DNA of 64,000 nt from Paenibacillus_L residui. GTDB lineage: Bacteria > Bacillota > Bacilli > Paenibacillales > NBRC-103111. The translations under genes and the position numbers were made by a program. Position 1 is the stretch's first letter, and every line of letters starts with the position of its first letter. The notes below the pieces were generated by a model. That model saw only the letters and a list, made by a program, of their open reading frames with translations, did not search any database and was not told where the DNA came from. Location: contig NZ_JBHTIU010000043.1 in assembly GCF_042677205.1 (NCBI RefSeq), forward strand, positions 1 through 64,000, written 5' to 3'. Shown here piece by piece: positions 1 to 8,651 of the stretch.

Positions 1-2
1 GG

Positions 3-890
3 GAGAAGCTCTTTTTCTATATCCGCTTTTTCCAATTCCTACACCCACAGAGATTTTACACTATCGATGTTTGGTACAAAACGCTTGTGTTTCTGGCGAC
101 CGCCCTGCACTGGTTCAATCCGTTCGTCTATATGATGGCAAGAGAAATCTCCGTCCAATGTGAAATCTCCTGCGACGAAGAAGTGGTCAAAAATACGGAC
201 AGGAACGGCCGGCAGCGATATGTTGAAACCATTATCGGACTGATTAGAAAGCAGTCCCGGATGCAAACCGTGTTCTCAACTAATTTCTACGGAGGTAAAC
301 AGGGTATGAAGAACAGAATTTTGTCCATCATGGATTCCCGAAGCAAGAAATGGGGGATATCCATTGTGGCCGTCATCGTTATAGCAACGCTAAGCACGGG
401 GATTGTGCTGAAGCTGAACATGGAGAATTCCGACACCGTGACCCCCCTGACAGCATCCGATGCGGAGGTAGGGGTGGAAAAGGAACGTCCGGATCCTCCG
501 CTTACAGGTTCCACTTCACCGACGGGTTTGGATGGAGAAGTAGAAGGGGAAGGATCGGAGCCCGATCCGTCAGTGAACGGCAGCTTGTCAGGTGCTCCAA
601 AGGAAAGCTTGGAGGAAGGAAGGGCTTCCGGGGATGACGCATCGGTTCAAGGACCGAAGATGTTTCAATCCACACAGGATAATCTGGTAGCAGGGCCAAG
701 CGGAGCGGCACCTGGACCTGAAGCTTCCATGAATGGCGCCTCGACGCGTTTAATTGAGGGCAAAGGGGAGCCCGCTCCTGTGCGTGACACTTCTGCCGAT
801 GATTCTGCGAGTATAGTCGAGGTTAACCCGAATACGGTTAAGCAAGACCCGTCTTCCGAGCCCGGTGTCTTTAATTTAGTAAAGGATTGA
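3..890 (+). CDS. M56/BlaR1-like membrane protein, 5' truncated by window edge
   Basis: The reading frame is open from the window edge, so the N-terminus is missing. The stretch after WYKTLVFLATALHWFNPFVY and the motif EISCDEEVVK are typical of the BlaR1/MecR1-type M56 membrane peptidases that sense wall damage and relieve a BlaI-type repressor. A transmembrane helix (WGISIVAVIVIATLSTG) follows, then a low-complexity Pro/Ser/Gly/Glu tail of about 140 residues, presumably outside the cell. In the visible frame the place where the zinc motif HExxH should stand, just before DVWYK, reads LHPQRFYTID, so no catalytic motif is seen. The protein is therefore either a non-proteolytic sensor or carries a frameshift. 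It begins a run of co-directional genes with two lipoproteins and an ABC transporter. Family assignment is fairly safe; activity is not. Confidence 0.7.
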   Translation, partial: EKLFFYIRFFQFLHPQRFYTIDVWYKTLVFLATALHWFNPFVYMMAREISVQCEISCDEEVVKNTDRNGRQRYVETIIGLIRKQSRMQTVFSTNFYGGKQGMKNRILSIMDSRSKKWGISIVAVIVIATLSTGIVLKLNMENSDTVTPLTASDAEVGVEKERPDPPLTGSTSPTGLDGEVEGEGSEPDPSVNGSLSGAPKESLEEGRASGDDASVQGPKMFQSTQDNLVAGPSGAAPGPEASMNGASTRLIEGKGEPAPVRDTSADDSASIVEVNPNTVKQDPSSEPGVFNLVKD

Positions 891-929
891 GAAAGACTGC
901 GTAGAAGGAAATTCGAAAGGGTTGACAAT

Positions 930-1991
930 GTGCAAAAGACATGGATATTTAGGCTGGTAGTAGCTTTAGTCGCCGTTGTCATGCTGGCAGCCGGCTGTTC
1001 AACTAAAAATGCCGGGGAGGATGGATCGAGCGACATCAGCAATACCGATTCCAATCCATTTGAACTGGATGACAAGGATACCGTTGTTTTGGGCCATATT
1101 GGTCATGGACTGGCCAATCCGGAATTAGATGAAACGGGCGCGAGACTTCCCTTGCGCTATAGCGGCGGCGAATTAAAGTTAGATTATACCGTAAATGCAG
1201 CCGGAAAGGCGAAAAATGTCGGCTTTCTTGTCTTCGTAGACGGAATCCCGCAGCCTTATAAAATTAATACTGCCGATGCTCCTTATGAGTATATGCACAT
1301 CTTTGAGCTGGAGGGGGATGACGTGCAGACGCCTTTCTCCTTTATCTTCACCCCGGTCACCGGCAAGCAGGGGGAGACCTTGAGCGTCAGCATTGCCAGC
1401 GTATATAATCCGGCATTTATACCGGACATGAAAGAAACGAGTTCTTATGGAAGCTATCACGATACGTTGGAATCGATGTTTTCCCTTGTTTTTGACAAAG
1501 ACGCGGAGGCTCTCGATGTTTCCTCTATCCCGCATAACGAATATTTAAGTGATGTTCGCCTGTCGGCCGAACTGATCACGAAAGAGATGATGGAAACCCA
1601 GGGCGGTTTTGTAACGATAGATTCGGAGACTCTGGAGAAAAATGTATTCAGCCGTTTGTATTTTGACGGGGCGGTTCTGTCGAAGGTCGACAATCTCCAG
1701 GTGAAGGACAGCGGCACCCTTCATGTCACCTTTCAAATATTCGGCCATCCCGGAGTGAGGTATAGAAATACGTTCTACATCAATCATAAACCTTTAATCG
1801 GCAAGGAAGGAAGCACTTTTGAAACGGTACTCGCCAAGGGCGAGGCGGCAGTGATCGACGCGGATATCGATTTAGGGAAACTGGAGGAACTCAATACGTT
1901 TTATGTCGTTTCGGTTCCGGTGAATGCCGCCGATTTCCCAGATGATGTCGTTGTCTTGGAAAAAACAGCGTCCATCTTATTATATAAATGA
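930..1991 (+). CDS. Lipoprotein of unknown function
   Basis: This is a 353-residue protein with a lipoprotein signal peptide: positive start, hydrophobic core, and lipobox LAAGC with Cys23. It should be anchored on the outer face of the membrane. The start is GTG with AAAGG about 9 bases upstream. The mature part is rich in beta-type alternation, with no domain I recognise. It sits 39 bp after the M56-like gene and its stop lies next to the following lipoprotein gene, so the three are probably cotranscribed. Position suggests an accessory or ligand-sensing partner of the M56 protein or the ABC transporter; that is inference from context only. Confidence 0.75.
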   Translation: MQKTWIFRLVVALVAVVMLAAGCSTKNAGEDGSSDISNTDSNPFELDDKDTVVLGHIGHGLANPELDETGARLPLRYSGGELKLDYTVNAAGKAKNVGFLVFVDGIPQPYKINTADAPYEYMHIFELEGDDVQTPFSFIFTPVTGKQGETLSVSIASVYNPAFIPDMKETSSYGSYHDTLESMFSLVFDKDAEALDVSSIPHNEYLSDVRLSAELITKEMMETQGGFVTIDSETLEKNVFSRLYFDGAVLSKVDNLQVKDSGTLHVTFQIFGHPGVRYRNTFYINHKPLIGKEGSTFETVLAKGEAAVIDADIDLGKLEELNTFYVVSVPVNAADFPDDVVVLEKTASILLYK

Positions 1992-2009
1992 ATGGAGACC
2001 AAGCGGCCT

Positions 2010-3224
2010 ATGAATAAGAAGCTGTTGATCGTCATATTACTTCTATCCGTATTATTAGCTGCGGGATGCGCACAAATCAATGCGAATTCAGAACGTTCGA
2101 TAGATCCGTCTCCCCGTACGGAAAGCCAGGCTAACAATAAAACAGACGCACCCGATATGGCGGCGACTCCCGTCGTTTCCAAATTGAAATTGGAGAAGAT
2201 CCAAGGCGACATCAAGAGCATTCATTACGCAGATGGCAATAAGGTGCTCATATCGGCCGACAAGCTGTATTTATATGACCTGGGCACGGGGAATGTTGTG
2301 GCGGAAGCCCCGCGAGAAGCATTCGAGGGAGAAAATTACTGGGTGATTGACAGCGGGTACGTTGCGGTCGGGGTAAAAATCAGTACCGGCAAAAGCAACG
2401 GGAGTATGTTGACGACAAACGAAGGGATGGCCTACAGCGCCGTCTTCTATGACCGGGAGCTGAATAAACAATCCGAATTCCATTTCAATTCATTGCTTGA
2501 TGGCGATGACGTATTGTCTACCGACTCGTTTTCGTTTTCTTCCGATGGAAACCAGGCAGCTTATGCAACATTATCCGGCCTATATCTATATGATTTTAGA
2601 AAGGATAAGAGGACAACGGTCATCGATTTGCTCTCTGAAGATTATAAGGGGCGCTCCGGCCTTGCCACGATTGAGCAAATCGGGTTCACGAACGAGGACA
2701 AGACTATTGCTTTCAAGGCGCAGAGCTTGGATGTCCCCGCTATCCCCGGCAAGCCTTCTTTCGATACGTGCGGTACAGTCAACACGGATGGCTCCGCACT
2801 ATCCAATCGGACCTTCGACAATTACATATGCAAGGAACTGACGGCTTACAACAAGGTGCTATTCTTGGCGGAGGATTTTACGGTTCCATCAGGAAAAATT
2901 CTGGTTATGGATACTCCCGGCGGGACAACGAAGCTTCATACGTTGACGGAGAAGGGCGAAAGCGGATTTGTAACGGGCTCCGATTCGGGACGCTATTTCG
3001 CCACTTCGCTTGCAGACAAGAACGGCACCGGATGGAAAATTCGGGTATATCATACGGAAACCGGTAAGCTGGAAGCGGAGCAGCTCGTCTCGAGTGACGG
3101 GAAGGAGCTCTATATGGCCAGAGATCCGAAAATCAAGGTGATCGACGATATAAGGACTTGCATTGTGCTATTGGGATCAACACAGGCGGATATTGAAACC
3201 AAAGTGGTGATCAGTCAGTTTTAA
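2010..3224 (+). CDS. Lipoprotein with WD40/TolB-like beta-propeller features
   Basis: I chose the ATG at 2010 because GGAGACC lies about 10 bases upstream and it gives a compact lipoprotein signal (MNKKLLIVILLLSVLLAAGC, Cys20). An in-frame ATG at 1992 abuts the previous stop and would put a charged extension on the signal. The 404-residue product has repeated short strands of the type LYLYDLGTGN, GLYLYDFRKD and IRVYHTETGK, spaced like blades of a WD40/TolB propeller (inference from pattern). It is an extracytoplasmic, membrane-anchored protein. Its neighbours suggest cotranscription with the M56-like gene and the ABC transporter. A second propeller occurs at the end of the permease fusion downstream. 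Confidence 0.75.
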   Translation: MNKKLLIVILLLSVLLAAGCAQINANSERSIDPSPRTESQANNKTDAPDMAATPVVSKLKLEKIQGDIKSIHYADGNKVLISADKLYLYDLGTGNVVAEAPREAFEGENYWVIDSGYVAVGVKISTGKSNGSMLTTNEGMAYSAVFYDRELNKQSEFHFNSLLDGDDVLSTDSFSFSSDGNQAAYATLSGLYLYDFRKDKRTTVIDLLSEDYKGRSGLATIEQIGFTNEDKTIAFKAQSLDVPAIPGKPSFDTCGTVNTDGSALSNRTFDNYICKELTAYNKVLFLAEDFTVPSGKILVMDTPGGTTKLHTLTEKGESGFVTGSDSGRYFATSLADKNGTGWKIRVYHTETGKLEAEQLVSSDGKELYMARDPKIKVIDDIRTCIVLLGSTQADIETKVVISQF

Positions 3225-3239
3225 TTTTGAAAACCGGGC

Positions 3240-3282
3240 GCTTTCTTCTTTTAAGTCCCAATTGTTCTTAGAAGAAGAAAGC
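3240..3282 (+). other. 11-bp inverted repeat between lipoprotein and ABC genes
   Basis: GCTTTCTTCTT and AAGAAGAAAGC form a perfect 11-bp stem around a 21-base loop. Only a weak T-rich stretch follows, so it may be a leaky terminator or processing hairpin that lowers expression of the ABC genes relative to the lipoproteins. Its function is unproven. Confidence 0.45.
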
Positions 3283-3310
3283 TGCTTTGTTTCATAGGAG
3301 GAACGGATGG

Positions 3311-4183
3311 GTGAAAGTAACCTTCAAAGGAATTTCCAAGCAGTATAAAGGCAAGTATGCGCTGAAAAACTTTACGTCCGAGCTGGAGAACGGGATTTAT
3401 GGTTTGCTGGGGGCGAACGGTGCGGGAAAAACGACGCTGATTAACATCTTTGTCGGCATTTTGAAAAGCGATGAGGGGCAAATATTGATCAATGGCGAGG
3501 ATGTGCGGGGCTTGGGAATAGACTTTCTGTCCCATATCGGTTATTTGCCGCAGTATCCGCAGTTTTACAAAAACTTTGAAGTGATCGATTTCTTGCGGTA
3601 TATGTGTGTGCTTAAAGATATTCCCATGGAAAAGGGCGAGAAGAGGGCCAGGGAATTGCTGGAGATCGTCAATTTGAGCAGTGCCCATAATAAAAAGATC
3701 GGAGCGCTATCCGGCGGAATGCGCCAGCGTGTCGGAATTGCACAGGCAATGCTCGGCGACCCGGATATTCTGATACTGGACGAGCCTACAGCCGGACTTG
3801 ACCCGCAGGAAAGGATCCGGTTCCGCAACCTGATTGCCAAATTTGCCGAGAACCGAATCGTATTGCTCGCTACGCATATTGTCTCCGATATTGAATTTAT
3901 TGCCAATCAGGTGATCCTGCTCAAGGACGGCCAGTTGGTGAAGCAGGATACGCCGCAGGCCCTAATGAGGGGAATGGAGGGGAAGGTTTGGAATGTAACG
4001 GCGACGGATGCGACGGTCGATGACAAGCTGAAACGCCTTAAAATCAGCAATATGATGCGGGACCAGGAGAAAATTCTGTTAAGGGTGATTGCCGACGAGC
4101 AGCCGGATCCCCATGCTGTCCATGTGCAGGCGAATTTGGAGGATGTTTTCTTATACTATTTCGGAGAGGGCGAGCAATGGTAA
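3311..4183 (+). CDS. ABC transporter ATP-binding protein
   Basis: This 290-residue ATPase energises the permeases encoded next. Walker A is GANGAGKT (residues 34-41), the signature is LSGGMRQRVG (133-142), Walker B is ILILDEPTAGLD (153-164), and the H-loop is ATHI (His189). The C-terminal 80 residues resemble the accessory domain of CcmA/BcrA-type exporters. The start is GTG at 3311, with AGGAGG nine bases upstream; an ATG at 3307 is out of frame. The stop overlaps the next gene by seven bases, which indicates translational coupling. Substrate is unknown; such exporters commonly move lipids, peptides or antibiotics. Confidence 0.93.
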   Translation: MKVTFKGISKQYKGKYALKNFTSELENGIYGLLGANGAGKTTLINIFVGILKSDEGQILINGEDVRGLGIDFLSHIGYLPQYPQFYKNFEVIDFLRYMCVLKDIPMEKGEKRARELLEIVNLSSAHNKKIGALSGGMRQRVGIAQAMLGDPDILILDEPTAGLDPQERIRFRNLIAKFAENRIVLLATHIVSDIEFIANQVILLKDGQLVKQDTPQALMRGMEGKVWNVTATDATVDDKLKRLKISNMMRDQEKILLRVIADEQPDPHAVHVQANLEDVFLYYFGEGEQW

Positions 4184-5415
4184 AACTAATCGTTTATGAA
4201 TGCCGCAAGCATTTCCTGAAAACGTCCGTTCTTCTGGCCGTGCTGCTTTTCTCCATCCTGAGCGTTGCCAAAATATACAGCGTGTACGATGGGAACTCGC
4301 TGCTTTCCAAAAACTATTCTGGCCCCGAGTGGAAGGAACTCTATTGGGAGATGTACGAGGACTTCGGAGGAAAAATAACGGATGAAAAAATCGGACGGCT
4401 CATGGCCATATATGGACCTCTTGAGAAACAAACGGCCGATCGTACGGCAAGCACGCGAACGGATAACCCCGATACCTACACCGGAAATGTCTACAACGAC
4501 CGCCTTTTCTTCGATTGGTGCTTTGTGAAGCCCATGAAGTATGCCTATATGTACAGAAATCATGCTAACGATATTGTGACTGCGGCCAAGGATAATATGG
4601 ATTTTTATGAATCGGTCGGCAATGGGTACGAATACCGAAAGAATGCCGCCATTGCGGAGCTTTTTAAAGAACGGGCTATATCCCACTTTTCCTATACGGA
4701 AATGTACCAATATTACTTGCATTATGATTTTTCCGCGTTTCTAGTTTTGCTGATTTGTCTGTACGGCTTAATGAGCGTATTTGTAACCGAGAAGGAAACG
4801 GAGATGGATACCCTCTTATTGACTACGAAGGCAGGGGGAAGACGAACGGTTATCGCCAAGCTTGCCGCTTCTGCCATCTTCATATGTATCGTCTGCTCCT
4901 GGTTCTGGCTGATTGATTTCACGGCATTTTCCGGGATCTTCGGTTCTCTGGAAGCAGCTTCCTCTCCTCTGTACGCCGTCGAGAATTTCGCAAACTCATC
5001 GATTGCTGTGAGCCTGGGCCAATACGCCCTGCTGTCCGGCTTGGTGAAAACGGCGGGAATTCTCGTGCTCGGCCTGACGTTTCTGCTAGTTTCCTGCCTG
5101 TTTAAAAATGCCCTGCTGCCTTTTATTATCAGCCTGTTCTCCGCCTTCGGATTGATCTATATGGAGGAAGCGTACATGGGCTCCGGACACGTGCTGTTCA
5201 AAGTGATCAACCCGTTTGTGCTGGTCGTCAATCGGGAGCTGTTTCGCAAGACGGAATTTGTCAATCTGTTTGGTTATCCTGTGTACAGCTATCTGTCGGC
5301 CCTCTTGTTTGCGGCCGTCTGGGGGACGGTATGTATTGTGGCCATTGCGATGCTGGTCCGCAAGAATGCTCAATCCGGAAAAGGGGGGAAGAAGCGTGTC
5401 CTTGTGGATTTATGA
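4177..5415 (+). CDS. ABC-2 type permease
   Basis: This is a 412-residue membrane protein. One helix lies near the N-terminus (SVLLAVLLFSILSVAKIY), then an extracytoplasmic region of about 150 residues, then at least five helices between about residues 180 and 400. That is the layout of ABC-2/BcrB-like exporter subunits with a large outer loop. FVTEKETEMDTLLLTTKAGG just after the second helix is the cytosolic coupling segment common in these permeases, and the fused permease downstream has a matching one (CYEFESKMDPLILTVKKG), so the two genes are paralogous halves of one transporter. It overlaps the genes on both sides. Confidence 0.88.
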   Translation: MVKLIVYECRKHFLKTSVLLAVLLFSILSVAKIYSVYDGNSLLSKNYSGPEWKELYWEMYEDFGGKITDEKIGRLMAIYGPLEKQTADRTASTRTDNPDTYTGNVYNDRLFFDWCFVKPMKYAYMYRNHANDIVTAAKDNMDFYESVGNGYEYRKNAAIAELFKERAISHFSYTEMYQYYLHYDFSAFLVLLICLYGLMSVFVTEKETEMDTLLLTTKAGGRRTVIAKLAASAIFICIVCSWFWLIDFTAFSGIFGSLEAASSPLYAVENFANSSIAVSLGQYALLSGLVKTAGILVLGLTFLLVSCLFKNALLPFIISLFSAFGLIYMEEAYMGSGHVLFKVINPFVLVVNRELFRKTEFVNLFGYPVYSYLSALLFAAVWGTVCIVAIAMLVRKNAQSGKGGKKRVLVDL

Positions 5416-7441
5416 GATGAAAAAAATGTTTTTCTATCAGAAGGGCCTGCTGTTCATCGGATTGTATTTCGTTATCAGCACGGCGGCCCTGATTGCTTTC
5501 GACACGCCCGTCAACCCGGATGTGGAATTGAATGCTCCGCAGTATTTTTATTACCTGGATCAAGTCCGCGGTCCATCCTCGGAGGAAAGCGAACGGTTCT
5601 TGACGGATGAATCCCGTCGAATTTCCGACGCAAACGTCGCCTTGCGAAAAGCATACGACGATCATTATGACAGGAACCTTGCGGAGGATGAACTGGTGGC
5701 CATAACCCGTCCGCTGGAGGACATCGTCCGGAATGAAAGAGGCTTTAACCTTGTTTTTGACCAATATTCGTATATTCGCGAGCAGCCGGACAACCGGTAT
5801 TTTCTGTATACGAACGGCTGGGACGGGCTTCTGTCGCATGACAGCCTGGATTTGTTCTTTCTTTTATTGCTGCTCGTACTCGTGGCTCCGGTGTTTTGCT
5901 ACGAGTTTGAAAGCAAGATGGATCCGCTCATCCTTACCGTCAAGAAAGGAACAAGGGTTCAGGCTGTCACTAAGATAGGTCTTGTGCTGGCAACCGTTGC
6001 CGTGCTCTGTCTATTCACCGAGGGCTTAAGATACGGTTTCTTTCATTTCAAATACGGCTTGGATAATGGAAGTTATACGCTGCAAAGCTTGTCCTATTTT
6101 GGAACGTCTTCCAAGGATGTCACGCTGTTCGACACATTTGTATGGTTGGCGGTGTGTAAGCTGTTCGGCTATCTAAGCTTTGCCATGCTCATTATGTTTG
6201 CTGCGGTATATATAAAGAAATACGCGCTGACCCTATTCGCCAGCACTGCCGTGGTCCTGCTCCCCTATTTCGGATTCCGCCTGGAATCCTCGAAATACTG
6301 GTTGCCGGGGCCGCTCGGGTTTATGATTTCCACGGGATTCTTCCGAGGGAACGAGTATGAGTACAACATCTATACGGAGCAGAAGGACGTCGTATTTCAG
6401 GAAGTTTCCGGCGCGGCGTGGATCCTGTTGTTTGCCGTTACGTTGTGCATCGGTATTGGCATGTTTATTGGAATCATGTTTCGGCATAGGAATGTATGGG
6501 GAGCCGGCCAACGAAGTCACCGGCTGAGGCCGGTCGGTCTTACGCTCATCCTTAGTTTGGCCGCATCCGCGTTATCCGGCTGCGCCTCTAATGGAGAAGA
6601 GGGGAACTATGATATTTATAACTCCTCTTCCAAAAGGTCGTTTGAGAATGAGCGCTATCGGTTTTATGCAGATGAAACGATTATGTTCGAGGATAAGGAA
6701 ACCGGGGAGCAAGAAAACTTGATCCGAAACCCGCTGCAATCATCCACCAAGGTCAGAGATGTTATTTACGGCAACGGTTCGCTTGTTTACTACATGAAGT
6801 ATGATTTTGACAAGTCAAAGCTTCGGGAAACGGTTGACCGATTTTCGATTATAGAAGTAGATACGGCGACCTTTGAGGAGAGAATTGTTTTCGAAAAAAA
6901 CCTGAACGCAGATAGAGATCATTTTTTGGGGCTGAATAAAACCTCCGTGTCCGATGAAGTTTTCTTCATGACAGTAGACTCTTTTTTTATGGACGAGCGC
7001 AGCATCTACCTAATCGGCGAGGGGGAGATCAGGCGGGTAAGTAAACTAACGGGCAACGTGAGTGTTATCGTCCAATCGCGGGTGATGAGAAGTGTCGCTT
7101 TTGACGGCCGAAATATTTATTATGTCAATGACAAATCCGAGGTGGCCAAGTACGATACGAAGACCGATTCAGAAACGGTTATTCCTGATCTTATAACGGA
7201 ATATTTTGTGTTGACCGATACGGAACTGCTTTATATCAATCGCAAAGATAAGCAAAAAATCTATGCCATGAATTTGCGTGATTTTTCAATTCGTAAGATA
7301 ACGGATAAAACCGTCCTAACCTTTACTTTCGACGGGAACTATATTTACTATGAAAGTAAGGCAGACCTTAAGACATATCGAATCGACCGGGACGGACAAG
7401 AGGAGACGCTTATCGCAACCGATAAAGGAATACGGAACTAA
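5396..7441 (+). CDS. ABC-2 permease fused to a lipobox-bearing beta-propeller (DUF5050-like)
   Basis: The start is taken at GTG 5396, preceded by AAGGGGGGA and overlapping the upstream permease by 20 bases; ATG 5417 is an alternative. Residues 1 to about 380 are a permease paralogous to the preceding gene, including the coupling segment FESKMDPLILTVKKG. At about residues 377-396 comes a hydrophobic stretch ending in SALSGC, a lipobox in mid-protein. About 285 residues of propeller-like repeats follow (GRNIYYVNDKSEV, GNYIYYESKADL), resembling DUF5050. In frame, ATG 6477 could start a separate lipoprotein, but I see no good ribosome binding site there. The join is a real fusion, an internal translation start, or a lost stop codon. 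The cluster probably ends here because a terminator follows. Confidence 0.82.
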   Translation: MSLWIYEMKKMFFYQKGLLFIGLYFVISTAALIAFDTPVNPDVELNAPQYFYYLDQVRGPSSEESERFLTDESRRISDANVALRKAYDDHYDRNLAEDELVAITRPLEDIVRNERGFNLVFDQYSYIREQPDNRYFLYTNGWDGLLSHDSLDLFFLLLLLVLVAPVFCYEFESKMDPLILTVKKGTRVQAVTKIGLVLATVAVLCLFTEGLRYGFFHFKYGLDNGSYTLQSLSYFGTSSKDVTLFDTFVWLAVCKLFGYLSFAMLIMFAAVYIKKYALTLFASTAVVLLPYFGFRLESSKYWLPGPLGFMISTGFFRGNEYEYNIYTEQKDVVFQEVSGAAWILLFAVTLCIGIGMFIGIMFRHRNVWGAGQRSHRLRPVGLTLILSLAASALSGCASNGEEGNYDIYNSSSKRSFENERYRFYADETIMFEDKETGEQENLIRNPLQSSTKVRDVIYGNGSLVYYMKYDFDKSKLRETVDRFSIIEVDTATFEERIVFEKNLNADRDHFLGLNKTSVSDEVFFMTVDSFFMDERSIYLIGEGEIRRVSKLTGNVSVIVQSRVMRSVAFDGRNIYYVNDKSEVAKYDTKTDSETVIPDLITEYFVLTDTELLYINRKDKQKIYAMNLRDFSIRKITDKTVLTFTFDGNYIYYESKADLKTYRIDRDGQEETLIATDKGIRN

Positions 7442-7516
7442 ACCGAAATAAGCACCAGGGACAGGAACGGCAAAATCACGGGAGGAAATAAAGGTCCCGG
7501 TTCATTAAACCATCTC

Positions 7517-7540
7517 AAAACGCTGCAAAGCGTTTTTTTT
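7517..7540 (+). terminator. Rho-independent terminator after ABC cluster
   Basis: AACGCT and AGCGTT pair around a four-base loop and are followed by a run of eight T. The hairpin lies 75 bases after the stop of the permease fusion, closing the M56/lipoprotein/ABC operon. Confidence 0.7.
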
Positions 7541-7700
7541 CATATTTAAAATCGGACGTTTTAGCTGAAAGTGCCTCTTTTAATCAGAGGGCTTTCCTAA
7601 AATCCAGTTTGCGATTTTCAGCACCGGGGACTCTCGTATGATGTGAACTCTTTCGGGATAGCCCGGTCATCCGCCGGATCGGGTAAAAGACAAACAAAAC

Positions 7701-7978
7701 TGCAGGTCTTTTAGGGGAAAAAGCCGCGCGATACCTAATTCTAAAGCGATAGTGCAGGTCTTTTAGGGGAAAAAGCCGCGCGATACCTAATTCTAAAGCG
7801 ATAGTGCAGGTCTTTTTTGGAAAAAGTCGCGAAATGCCTAATTCTAGAGCGATAGTGCAGGTCTTTGGAGCGATTTTTGCGAAATGGCCACATTTGGTCA
7901 AAAAGACCTGCACATTTGAGCGTCTTTGGCCCTCTTTTTAGAAAATGGCAGGATTTTAATGCACTTTTGCTCGTCTTT
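7701..7978 (+). repeat. Modular tandem repeat element, copy A
   Basis: Three head-to-tail units begin TGCAGGTCTTTT and end CTAAAGCGATAG or the like. Units 7701-7752 and 7753-7804 are identical (52 bp); 7805-7855 is a diverged 51-bp copy. A terminal module of about 120 bp follows (7856-7978). It opens with TGCAGGTCTTT, whose perfect reverse complement AAAGACCTGCA is at 7902-7912, and closes with AATGCACTTTTGCTCGTCTT. On the left border AAAAGAC (7685-7691) can pair with the first GTCTTTT. The same arrangement recurs at 45683-45923. I recognise no known mobile element, and there is no transposase or target duplication in view. Confidence 0.85.
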
Positions 7979-8113
7979 ACGACGATCTTACCGACCGGGG
8001 ATGTAGCGTGTGGTTTCCCTGCTCATCACGCTCCATTGGGCAGAAGTCTAGGGGGGGCCGAAAAATGACTAGAACGGGCTTCGATTTCTTGTAAGCCGGA
8101 GATGTCATTTTCA

Positions 8114-8156
8114 TTGACATTGATGGTTGTTCGGTATATAGTTGTTTAGACAACTA
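8114..8156 (+). promoter_or_regulatory. Promoter and MarR-type operator for marR-MFS
   Basis: TTGACA (8114-8119) and TATAGT (8137-8142) are spaced by 17 bases, a near-ideal vegetative promoter. TAGTTGT-TTAG-ACAACTA (8139-8156), a perfect 7-bp inverted repeat, overlaps the -10 box, so a repressor bound there would block transcription. MarR autorepression is the natural reading. Confidence 0.82.
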
Positions 8157-8177
8157 ATATAAGGGAGCGGCAAAAAC

Positions 8178-8651
8178 ATGACTGTGCAAGAAATTGCCCT
8201 GGATCATTCCATAGGCTTTATTATGGGCATTACACATCGGAAACTCGCGCTCGTATTGCAGAATCGGCTGAAGAATTTCGATATCACCCCCGAACAATGG
8301 TCGGTTCTATACTTGATTAGCCGGGTAGACGGCCTGATTCAGAAAGAGATTGCTCAGCGCTCGGGCAAGGATAAGCCTACCACTACCCGCATTCTCGATC
8401 ATCTGGAGACGAAGGGTCTGATTTATAAAAAGACGGGCACGGAAGACCGCCGCTCGTTTGTGGTCCACATTACCGATAAAGGAAGAAGCCTGATTCAGGA
8501 GACGGAACCGATTGAGAGGCAACTTGTTAATGACATTAAAGAATGTATGTCCGAAGAGGAGTATGAAATTCTTATGAAGCTTATTCTCCGTATACTCAGC
8601 TATGCGAATAATGAACTAACCTCCAAAGATCAGGAGAGAGATGGACAATGA
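8178..8651 (+). CDS. MarR family transcriptional regulator
   Basis: This is a 157-residue winged-helix regulator. The helix-turn-helix is around QKEIAQRSGKDKPTTTRILD (residues 55-74), and the wing contains the conserved TEDRRSF (about residues 90-97). AAGGGAGCGG precedes the ATG. The stop overlaps the start of the downstream MFS gene (ATGA), so regulator and transporter are translated together. MarR proteins usually repress such pumps and release DNA on binding a toxic compound. The operator overlapping its own promoter supports autorepression here. Confidence 0.92.
   Translation: MTVQEIALDHSIGFIMGITHRKLALVLQNRLKNFDITPEQWSVLYLISRVDGLIQKEIAQRSGKDKPTTTRILDHLETKGLIYKKTGTEDRRSFVVHITDKGRSLIQETEPIERQLVNDIKECMSEEEYEILMKLILRILSYANNELTSKDQERDGQ

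Larger units (their letters stand above)
7442..8113. other. Gene-free region containing the terminator and repeat element
   Basis: There is no supportable protein gene here. It holds the terminator above, the repeat element at 7701-7978, and about 130 bases before the marR promoter. Reading frames across the repeats on the minus strand encode a repeating peptide, which is a by-product of the tandem DNA units. Confidence 0.6.

Noticed and set aside
7584..7913. Minus-strand frame encoding a repeating peptide across the repeat element
   Set aside because: The peptide repeat simply mirrors the tandem DNA units; no start signal and no counterpart in copy B.
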